Source of the DNA: Delphinapterus leucas
Taxonomy: Eukaryota; Chordata; Mammalia; Artiodactyla; Monodontidae
Direction of reading: 5' to 3'
Length of the DNA: 64,000 bases
NCBI RefSeq assembly: GCF_002288925.2
Contig: NW_022097993.1
Coordinates: 7,069,537 to 7,133,536, forward strand
Both the position numbers and the translations under genes were made by a program. This document shows, piece after piece, positions 41,201 to 53,200 of the stretch (its first letter is position 1; each line of letters starts with the position of its first letter). The notes below the pieces were generated by a model. It worked only from the letters and a program-made list of their open reading frames with translations, had not been told where the DNA came from and did no database searches.

Positions 41201-44200
41201 AGTCATTTCACTACAAGGTGCTAAACCAAGAGAAATGAAAGCATATGTTCCCACAAAGGCTTCTACAGGAATATTCATAGCAGTTTTATCTGTAAGAAAA
41301 AAAAAACCAGGTAATTGGAAAAAAACAGGAAATGACCCAAATGTTCATCAAAAAGTGAAATAATAAGCAATAATGGAATAAATGGAATTCTTCTCGGCAA
41401 GAGAAAGGAACAAGCTATTGTTAAACGCAACAGCATAGATGAATCTCCAAATGGGTGCAAGATGCTTGAGGAAAAAAAAAATACTGTCTGATTCCATTTA
41501 TATAAAATTCTGGAAAACGCAAATTAATCTATCATGTCAAAAGGAGATCAGTGATTTTCTGGGGATGGGAAGGGGTGTGGAGAGGACTGACAGGGAGAGA
41601 CTATTATAAAAGGACACCAGTGAACTTTTGGGGGGGATGGATATGTTTGTTACCTTTTTGGTGGTAATGACTTACTTCTCTGGTGTATTCGTATTCCACA
41701 ACATATAAGATTGTGAATTTTGAAAAAAAAAAAAAAGACATATTAAGGTTTTTTTCTTAATAGGCTTTATTTTTTAGAGCAGTTTTAGGTTCACAGCAAA
41801 TTTGAGCTGAAAGTACACAGAAGTCCCGACATGCCCTGCCCCCTCACATGTACAGCCTCCCTCCACTCTCGACATCCCCCCTGCCAACCCGGAGTGGGAC
41901 GTTTGATACATCCTGTGAACCTATATTGGCACATCTTTATCACCCAAAGTCCATATTTACATTAGGGTTTATTCTTGGTGTTATACATTCTACACGGTAA
42001 GTTTTTATCACTAAAATGTTAAATTTTTATTTTCAGAATTTTTAGCTTTCAAGTCTGAAGATTCTAATTAAAGGTGTTTCTTTATTTTATTCCACCCCTT
42101 CCCTCCCTCCATATGATTCTAGTGGCCTAATTTAAAATGAAAAGACACCTTATCTACACCAAGTCTTTGATAATTATATACAAAAATCTCCAAACCCACT
42201 GAGGGCTCTTCTTAAGTTCTGAGCATGGTTGTTTTTTCACTTGATTTCCTCCTTAGTTATTGTTTGAAGCTCCTTGAAGAATCCCATGAGGAGGGAGCAT
42301 ATGTTTGCAGAATGACCAGATGGAGTAATTCCAGAGCAGAAATTGAGGGCCAGTTAGACTAGCGCTTTTCAGACTTCTCTGTGCGCGTGAATCATCTGGC
42401 ACCTTGCTACTGTTGATTCGGTTGCAGGACGTTTGGGGTGGGCCCCAGGACTCTGCATTTCTATCAGGCTCCCAGGCGATGCCGTTGCTGCTGAACCACA
42501 CTTGGAGGAGTAGCAGGGTGTTAGATTACGTTTCTCAGTTGTGTAACTTCACTTAAATGAAAGAATTCATGAGATTTGGGGCTTCCTCTGTGTTTTTCCC
42601 CCAGTGTGCAAAGGGGCCAAGGCAGATATTGTATTCTTGACTGATGCCTCCTGGAGTATCGGGGATGATAATTTTAACAAAGTTGTAAAATTCATCTTCA
42701 ATACTGTGGGAGCCTTTGATGAAATCAGTCCTGCTGGAATTCAGGTGGGTGTCGTTTCAAAGGTTATTCATCTGTAATGTCTTGCTATTTCCTTTAAACT
42801 TTTAAGTAGAAAGACTTTTCAGTATAAACTCCATTTTGACTTTGTTATTTTCTCTTTTCTTTACACATAGACTTTTGGGAAGGACTTGGGTGCAAATGAT
42901 AAATAAATAGAAAAATAAATATTCCTCTAGGTATTCTCTTGGCTAGATGATATTCCTGTTGCAGAATTTAGGGGAGTCTAGCTCTAACTTCCTGCTTAAA
43001 TCTTTTGACAATGATACATTTTCCTGAAAGGTCATTTTATGTTCTGGAAGTTAAATGCATTGTGATTGTTGTACCCGTTAAGTCAGGAGATTCAGTGATG
43101 GATAGTGACTGGAGGGGCTGTGTGGAACCCTACTGCCCCCTCTATCATGACATTGCAGATATTACCTGAACCAGAAGAAGAAAGGCCATTGTTAACTCAA
43201 AGGGAAATTAATTTGTTTTCCTACAATGATAACTACCAATTATCTTGCTTTGGAATCACTCCAAATTTATTGCTTTTACTGGAGTGGGAACTTAGAAAAA
43301 TTAATCCTTCCATGACACACCTCAAAGAATAATTCCTCGCTTAGCTCTGACCCACCAGTAAAGCTGAGAATCTCCTCCACTCCCAACATACCCCTGGACT
43401 CAGGGCCAGTGGCTCTGTTACTTACTACCTGGATTCTGCAACCTCGAAGACCCACTTCAATTCCACCCTTTCTGGAGAGGCTTCCTTGATAGTTTTAGGC
43501 ATTTCAGACTCCTGAAGGGTTTTGTCTATGTTGCTGTTACGGCACGTATCTCTTTATATTGTCAATATTTGTGTGATTCTCTTCTGTCTAAATCATTGAC
43601 TCCCTTAAGGCAAGAGACTGTATTGTGTTATTATTTTTCTGAATCCTCTTTCCCTTCCCATTTCTCTTGGTGAAGTTTCTTCTTTATTTAGGCAGGTACA
43701 TCTTAGAGATGTTATGAAAATAAGAGATTTTTGACATAAATCACAAATAATTTCATAAACAAATCATGTCTTCTTTTATGCAACAATGCTTTGTGGAATA
43801 TGTTAAATTTCAAATCCCCAAATAATTCTGTAGATGTTATTCCAACCCAAGAAGAGTAAAATGTTAGGCTAGTTACAGTCTTAATTTAAAGTGTGAGCAA
43901 GTAAGCCTTTTTTGAAATCCTTTTAGAAATTAAGATTTCTGATAAAAAATAAGAAAAAAAGCTACCATATTTTATTAACTTCTATGTGCCAGCTACTTTG
44001 TATACATGATTCTCATTCCTTAAACTGGTCATAGAAGTAAGTATAATTATCTCCATTTTACTGATAAAAAACAAAGGCCCAGAGATGTTGGGAACCAACC
44101 CAATGTCACAAAGCTATTAACTGGCAGTGCTAGGATTTGAGCCCATTGAATCCTGACTATAAAGCTTTTATTCTTTCCACTAAATCACACTGTCACTGAA

Positions 44201-47200
44201 TTGGTGATGAGTGTTCCAATTCAGTGTGCCATTGAACACTGCTCATGTTCAATGATGAGTGCTCATGTGCCATTTTTATATTACAATGAAGAACAGATGT
44301 GGTCAGTGAGAAGGGTCAGTTGTCCGAGAAGCAATTGCTTAGCCAATATTTGAGCTCAAGATGGGATGTTCTCATTTCTGATCTTGGAATCTCATTACTC
44401 TCCAGCTTTACCCATCCCTTCTTACATCCTAGAGAATAAATACAGTGCATGTACATTATTCATATCAATTACTGACACTTTCATTGAAGATCAGAAATCA
44501 GAGAATTTAGTGAGACAACAGTAGTCAGTGTTATAATATTAGCTATAAAGAGCATACCATATTCTGTCAGGTCTAATAGACTTCTTTTTCCCATTATGCA
44601 GCTAGAAGAATCACTTGACAATTGAAACATTAAAAGAGGTGACTTACCCTCACCACCAAACCGCCTTTCCTTTCAGGTCTCATTTGTGCAGTACAGCGAC
44701 GAGGTCAAGTCTGAGTTTAAGCTGAACACGTACAACGACAAGGCCCTGGCCCTGGGGGCCCTCCAGAATATCCGGTACAGAGGAGGAAACACAAGAACAG
44801 GTACAGTTCATCAGCGTGTACATAGACCTTTACTCTCCAAAGCCTTTGGAGTGATAGGCGGAGTGTTAAGTCTAACATTCAATTGCTTCTCAGCTGGGCG
44901 TGGCTAAGGGCACTTGGAGAGCTTCCACTGAGATGACACTAAAATGTTCCATGCCACATTCTATAGGCAAAGCTCTCACGTTTATCAAGGAGAAGGTCTT
45001 GACCTGGGAGAGTGGTATGAGGAAGAATGTCCCCAAGGTGCTGGTCGTGGTCACAGACGGTCGGTCACAGGACGAGGTCAAGAAGGCGGCTTTGGTCATC
45101 CAACAGTCAGGTAAGCACAAGCATACATTTAAAAAAAAATTTTATTAGAGTCTAGTTGATTTGCAATGTTGCGTTAGTTTCAGGTGTACAGCAAAGTGAT
45201 TCAGTTATACATATACATATATCCACTCTTTTTCAGATTCTTTTCCCATATAGGCCATTACTGAGTATTGAGTAGAGTTCCCTGTGCTATACAGCAGGTT
45301 CTTATTAGTTATCTGTTTTATATATAGTAATGTGTATGTGTCAATCCCAATCTCCCAGTTTGTCCCCCACCTCCTTACCCCCTGGTAACCGTAAGTTTGT
45401 TTTCCACATCGCACAAGCATAAGTTTGATGCCTAGTGATGGCACTCATTATTTTCACAGTTTCAAACATCCAGGAATGATTGCAAAAGACCAAAATTACT
45501 GATTTTACTTTAGTTTCTGTTTTACTCTGTATTCCGTACCCTTCTAATGTTAGTTTACATTTCATCACGGAATGGTTTGATAATTGCTCAGAAATGACAT
45601 GGTGTATTCTTTGTATAAGACGTGCCTCAGGGTCAGTCCCCCATAGTGGCTGGAGGCCTACACAACAGCAGTAATGGGATGATCCTCGAGCAGGCTTCCT
45701 GCCATAGCATAAATGAGTCTTGGTGCTGGTTCAGTCCTATGCAAGGAGAGACATAGGTTTAGCACGTCCTGGCAGATGCAGATCCCAAACAGATTGCTGG
45801 AAGGTTCACTGCAAAGGAGCAGAGAGACCTCAGGGAGATATTGCTGGTGTAGATCTTGTCAATCAAACATGCTGAAAGCCTCCTTGTTACACTGCCCTTT
45901 GGATTAGTTATTCAGGATGATTAGAGATGAAACTAAATCTTTATAGTTGCATGAACACCCCCGATCCTTCAGGCAGCGTCCAAGGTGGACATATTTTAGA
46001 GAGAATTCTATGCTATGCATGATTTCTTGTGGTGTAAATTGTAAAGTCCTTCGTTACATGGAATTTGTCATCTGCACATACATGGGTCTTTGGCTAAAAG
46101 TGAGTCATGACTAGTGCTAAGTCATACTGTGTCTTCTTACAACAGATTGTTCTATGCACTGATCTTTTTATAAGTTGTTGCTGTTACGTTATGCACTTTG
46201 AGCAGATTCCTGTATATTTTAGGCTCCTCTGTGATTTAACTTTGGGGTTATGAATGTTTGCTTCTCAAGTTACCTTATTTATATCTAATTATGTAACTAA
46301 TTCTACTGTTGAATTAAGCTTTTGGAGTGAAAACTTTGTTTATTCGTATTAGCCTAAATAAGTGAAAGTTTATTGCCAGTGGGACTTGTAGATTCCATTT
46401 TGAAAGTGGTCAAAGTGCTGACTTTGAGCCTGAGTTTATTGAGTAAATCAGTTTCAGGAATTCAGAGTTTAAAATGAGCCCATTGTTGGTTTCTGAGGCA
46501 CATGAGCTTGAAATGTTAATGTTGCCTAAGACAGCTGCAGAATTAATGGGTATATTAGGACTGTGGATGTATAGAAGGAAATGAGTACCACATTAAGTCA
46601 TTCTGCTATTAAAATGTTCACCTTTTAATTGTTAAGACTTTATTTTAGGAAATCCAATTAATTGAATTTTATAAGCCAGAAAATAGGAAGACCTGGAAAA
46701 AGTACATGTTCATTAAAGAGAGTTTATGTCAATTAAAAGAACTTGTTGCATTAGCTGAGAAAATATGGCATCATTTCTGATAAGATTTTGTTTTGAATTG
46801 TTTAAACCATAAAGGATGGAAAAAAGGATGTGTAATTCTCTCTATAAACACTGCTCTGCAGGGTTCAGTGTCTTTGTAGTTGGCGTGGCTGATGTCGACT
46901 ACAACGAACTTGCCAACATAGCCAGCAAACCTAGCGAGCGGCACGTGTTCATTGTGGATGACTTTGAATCTTTTGAGAAGATAGAGGACAACCTCATCAC
47001 ATTTGTCTGTGAAACTGCCACTTCAAGTAAGTCATGACCCACATGGATCCATAGTCTCAGTTGTTTTGAAAAAGTAACTACTGAGCAGACCAGGGGTCCC
47101 CAACCCCTGGGCCGCGGACTGGTACTGGTCCACAGCCTGTTAGGAACCGGACCGCACAGCAGGAGGTGAGCGGTGGGTGAGTGAGCGAAACTTCATCTGT

Positions 47201-50200
47201 ATTTACAGCCGCTCCCCATTGCTTGCATCACCACCTGAACCGCCACCACCCGCCGTCCGTGGAAAAATTGTCTTTCACGAAACCGATCCCTGGTACCAAA
47301 AAGGTTGGGGACCGCTGGGGTAGACCATTCCCTATCCTATATGAGATCAAGTCCGTGCATAAATAGATCCTGGGAAACCACTTGAGAACCTGATGAATCA
47401 CTGTTCCTATTGAGATCATGCTAACTGTGTGCTTGTCAGAGGTCCATTTTTAGGCTTGAAGATGTAATGTTCCTTGTATGGAAATAAAGTGTTTGAATAT
47501 ATCCTTTTCCCACCATCCCAATGCCTGTGACATTTGAGAAAATTAATCTTCAACTTAGAAATGCATTTATAGAAGCATTCCGTGGGATGAAGGATTTTCC
47601 CTGTTAGTAATCAATTGGTATTTGTCCCGTCAACATCCGTGTTTCAAGAGAGCCACGAGAAAACTGACTTGTGTGAGTGTGCACTGTAGAAATTCACTTG
47701 GTTCCCACTTGTTTACTTGGGTGTAGATTTTTCATATTATACCGAGACCTCAAGCTCAACTCTTAAAATACAGTGAAGGACAAAAGATTGATTATTGAAG
47801 TTGGTTTGTTTCTCTTCTCCATCCATGAACTCTGATTCTTGGGGTCTTAGATTATGGAGACAGTTGTGTGGCTGGTCTAGACCCCTGATCCCAGGCAGGG
47901 CTGTGCTTTTTAAGTGTTATGTTTTCCCCTATGAAACATTATATTGAGATCTCAGAACTCGGGTTAGAGGCGGCAGTAGTAAACAAATGTCAGTGGTTTA
48001 CCGTAAAACTTACGCTGAAGCTCAGAATGGAATCACACTAGTGCAAGTGAGCAGGGATCACCAGCTGCCCCCTCGATTCCACGAGGTCCCGGATGCAGCC
48101 CTGTGCTGCCCCAGCTCCAGGGCCCAGGGTGAGACCCGCTGCACACCTGCCACTGTGAAGTTTGGTGGCTGGTGTGAGCCTCCATGGCTTGGCAGAGAAG
48201 ACTGGGTGGCGACAAACTCCTCCTGCCCTTGCACAAATCTGAAGTTTCCTGGGAGAAAAGTTCCTTATTTTTTAGATTTCTATTTTTTTTTTCACAACTC
48301 ACACACACACTGTATTTTATTTTTACAAGAGATAAATCAACTGACACCAAGCATTGTAAATGGATGACCACAACAGAAGCAACAATGATTGCAATTACCA
48401 AACACGAAACACACTCACACTATGTCATAATAGTGACATTCAGTCCAGGAGTCCTCCACTGTAACAGCTCCTTTACTTTGCAGTGAAAATTGATTTGTAT
48501 ATTTTTCGCCTCTGAGTCCTTGTGGATTTTTATTTTTATTCAAACAGAAAGTCACAAAAATTATAATCATCCTCATCAGTAAAAGTTCTTTAATCTATTG
48601 AAAAACATCTATAAATTTCCCCCCTCTAATTCAATCTTACCATTCTTTTTTTTTTTTTAATTTATTTCTAGCTGCGATGGGTCTTTGTTACTGTGTGCAG
48701 GCTTTCTCTAGTTGCGGCGAGCCGGGGCCACTCCTCGTTGCGGTGCGCGGCTTCTCATTGCGGTGGCTTCTCTTGTTGCGGAGCACGGGCTCTAGGGCGC
48801 CTGGGCTTCGGTAGTTGTAGCACGCGAGCTCAGTAGCTGTGGCTTGCAGGCTGCAGAGCGCAGGCTCAGCAGTTGTGGCGCATGGGCCCAGTTGCTCCGC
48901 GGCATGTGGGATCCTCCCGGACCAGGGCTCGAACCTGTGTCCCCCGCATTGGCAGGCAGATTCTTAACCACTGCCCCACCAGGGAAGCCCCAATCTTACC
49001 ATTCTTAAGAACATTGTAAAATTCCAGCTGGACTGGAGAATGTCCAGAAAACATGGTCACACTGGTCAGTAGTATAATTTCACGTACACGTGGAAAGTCT
49101 ACACAAAATAACTCAGAAAAGGTTAGATTGATATGTTTTATAAATGAATGAACAGGTTTGTTACTTGATGTATGTACGCAGGTGCTTTCTGTGCGTGTAT
49201 AATGTTTGTATACCCTGTTGGTGAATCGAACTTAAAGAACACTGTACTTTGCAGATTGTCCTCTCATTTATTTGGATGGCTACACCTCACCAGGTAAGTG
49301 TTCATACTCGGGCTAATTTATTTCAGGATTTCAAGCAATAAGATAATTAAAATGACCTCATTTCAATATATTTTTTTTTTCTGATGTAAAGGTTTTAAGA
49401 TGCTTGAAGCATACAACCTGACAGAAAAGAATTTTGCTTTTGTGCAAGGAGTCTCTTTGGAGTCAGGGTCTTTTCCCAGCTACTCATCTTACAGGCTTCA
49501 GAAGAACGCCTTTGTGAATCAGCCTACAGCGTGAGTGTGACAACAGGAGTTCCCTTTCTTACCACGGGCCAGATGCTTTCTTGAGGCTTGGAATCTTTGC
49601 TGATGTCTTCGAACCCTGGTATTTTAGAATTGAGTCCTATGGATGACCTGGTTTAGTTTCCTTAAGTACAGTTGGGTTAACTGCGTTCCATTGGGTCACA
49701 CGGGAGACTAGGACTCAAGCTTGCTACTCTGAGACCCAAGAATCTCATCCTGTGTCTGCCGTATGATGGATTACTGATCCTTTTGAATTTAAGTCTAGGA
49801 TTATAGTTACGCTTCTAAGAGAGGTCGTTTAAACAGGGAGGCAACTTCTTCTTTTGAACGTTTCTCCCTTGGTGCAGAGGGGCTGCATGGAATCAACGCA
49901 GAATGAGAAGAGGAATTCTCCCCAGTGTTTCCGACTCCACAAAATGAAAGACTGCAGTGGCCTTGCTTGTCCATGATCTGTGATCTGACAAGCAGCAGTT
50001 AGTTTTTTAAAAATTATTTTATTTCATATATGTTTTGCGGTACGCGGGCCTCTCACTGTTGTGGCCTCTTCCGTTGCGGAGCACAGGCTCCGGACGCGCA
50101 GGCTCAGCGGCCATGGCTCACGGGCCCAGCCGCTCCGCGACATGTGGGATCTTCCCGGACCGGGGCACGAACCCGCGTCCCCTGCATCGGCAGGCGGACT

Positions 50201-53200
50201 CTCACCCACTGCGCCACCAGGGAAGCCCAACAGTTAGTTTTTATTGGCTGGTGCTCTGGCAATCTGTTGGGTAGCTCTAGATGTTGGTTATTTTACTTGA
50301 TGAAAGTTTGTACCTGGGTCCAATAACCAAAATATGTGCTTTTTATTTATTAGAATGAAAACACTTGAATGTCAAAAAATATGTGTTTGGCATCTTATGG
50401 AGGGAAAAGAACAAGAAGAAATAAAGTTTTCCGAAACTTAGGACAGGGTCAGACAATGATGCCTGAAATTTGAAATGCTCTGAGAAAGCTGATGGAAAAT
50501 TCAGAGTGAAACCAAAGCTCATTTCTTTTCAGGAAGCACAGATTTCACTGTTGTGGTGTGACCACACTGTGAGTTCCTAACCCTTTTATGGTTAACCACA
50601 CGGGTTCGCAGTTTTAGGTTTACCAATGAACCTAAGTACCCAGCACGTAACTCTGTCACCTCAAGATGCGATTCCTACATTTTAACTTATGACAGACCAC
50701 TGTCCTCTTAAGATTCAGAACTTGTGGCTGAAAGAGGCATAAATGCAATTAAACAATTTTTTTTTCCTAATCACTCATTAACTAAAACAGGAGAAGAATG
50801 GGCTAGGTGAGAAATGAATTAATATGGAGAAATTAGTTTTAATGTGGAATGTTATGAAGATGGTCAGTTTATGGACGTACAAAAGGCATCGTGTCAGCTT
50901 GCCCAGAACATGTGCTTTAAGAAGTAGGGCATTACAGAGTATTGAGTAGAGTTCCCTGTGCTATACATATGGGAAAGGAATCTAAAAAAGAGTGGATATG
51001 TGTATGTATAACTGATTCACTTTGCTGTACAGCAGAAAGTAGCACAACATTGTAAATCAACTGTACTCCAATAAAAATTAAAAAAAAAAAAAGTAGGCCA
51101 GCGTTATATTCCAGAAGCGCTAGCAGTGTGGTACTAGGACATGAAACCTCAAGAGACAGTCTATGCCCTCTGTCAAAATCCATGGAGGAGTTGCTTCTCT
51201 TCTGTCCAAGAGCTGATTTTTTTTTTAAACATCTTTATTGGAGTATAATTGCTTTACAATGGTGTGCTAGTTTCTGCTGTATAACAAAGTGAAGCAGCTA
51301 TACATATACATATATCCCCATATCTCTTCCCTCTTGCATCTCCCTCCCACCCTCCCTATCCCACCCCTCTAGGTGGTCACAAAGCACCGAGCTGATCTCC
51401 CTGTGCTATGTGGCTGCTTCCCACTAGCTATCTATTTTACATTTGGTAGTGTATATATGTCCCTGCCACTCTCTCACTCCCAGCTTACCCTTCCCCCTCC
51501 CCGTGTCCTCTAGTCCATTCCAAGAGCTGATTATTAAGCCCCTTTTCCTACCTTCAGGAAGATAGTGCTATTAAATGGTCTCAGACAAAAAACCATTAAT
51601 TCTGCTTCAGAGATTCCCCCAGAACAATGACTGACTCAACCCTAGAAGGACACATGGGGCCACATTTTACGTCTAACAGCCTTAGAGCCAAGAAACATTT
51701 CCTTTTAATTGAATCACAATGTACGTGGCCATAAAATCTATTATTGGTTTTGTTTCGGGGAACATGTGACCTTCTGGAGATTATTTGATTTACTTGATTT
51801 TAAGGGAGGACTAGGGAAGTGTAAAAACTATTAGATACAGGGAGGGCGCAATTAAACCCTTAAGCCATCTTGCTTATGATCTCATACTCCTGATGTTGGA
51901 AATTAAATATATTTAGAAAGATTTACTCTCTTTAAATTACATCCCTAGATACAAGTTTTATCACCCTAAAATCATTATATAGTTTTATAATTATCTATGT
52001 GCTTAGAAAAAATGATTTATTACCAGTAGGATGAAAGACCACTTGGCAATTTCCCAGACTTTTGTGACTTTATCCGATTATAAATCATCTATTACTACTT
52101 ACATAATGGGTCTTTAGTGTTTGCTATTTTGAGGTCATTCTTAAATTTTTCCCCTTCTAATATGTAGCCAGATTATTACAAATGGCTTCTAATACTACTC
52201 ATGATGAGATTCTAGCCCAAAGATTTAAAATATCCTCTATTTCTGGTGAGAAATCCTTATTAATTAATTAATTTTGTTTCATCCAACAGAGATCTACATC
52301 CCAATGGCCTCCCCACTTCATATACGATTATATTACTATTCAGACTTCTCCCAGAAACTCCCAATGACCCTTTCGCAATTTGGCAGATCACAGACAGAGA
52401 CTACAAACCACAAGTTGGGGTGATTGCAGATCGTAAGGATTATAATTTATCTTATTTTAAGGCCCATGCATGCATATTTTTGATTATGTTTTTCCTTTTC
52501 TCTTTCTTTAAGAACCTTCTGAATATATATATATATATATATTTACTTGATTATGCTTTTATGTTTGAAGTTTTAAAAATATATCAGTAAATATTTGAAT
52601 TACATTTTATCTTAACTGAAATTATTAATTTTTTTAGAGAATTCTCCAACAAGAATTATTTGTTAATACTTTCAATATAGAGTGTCCATGCATTTGATTT
52701 AATAACAATTATGTGTTGATTACAGCTTCTAGCAAGACATTATCATTCTTTAACAAGGATACAAGGGGTGAGGTACAAACTATTACATTTGACACAGAGG
52801 AAGTGAAGACATTATTCTATGGAAGTTTTCATAAGGTAAAAACGTAAGATTATAGAAAAATAAATATTTATAGAAAAAAGTTATTTGTAGAAAAACGTAT
52901 ATGACTTAAAATTTAAACTAATTTAATTTATTATTTATTAAAATGTCATGTTAAACTGGTGGAAACATAGCCATGTCTTTTAAAAACAATACCTTATTTC
53001 AAGGAATTTGATTAATTCAGAGAAGGAAATTTAAAACGATAATTCTACTAACCATGAGATAACTACTATTAATATTTCAATGTATTTTCAATGCTAATGT
53101 CTTTTCAGAATATGAGTCCTGTAGTATATACAATATTGTATGCCCATTTTTCTACCTACCATTTTACTTTGAACCTTTATGTCGTTTTGTTTCAAAAGCT

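Larger units (their letters stand above)
38194..42604 (+). other. Repeat-filled intron between window exons 30 and 31
   Basis: Largest intron of the region, built mainly from a sense CHR SINE, three sense L1 segments, an antisense L1 and a hAT remnant, listed separately. It separates the hinge from VWA4. Confidence 0.8.
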
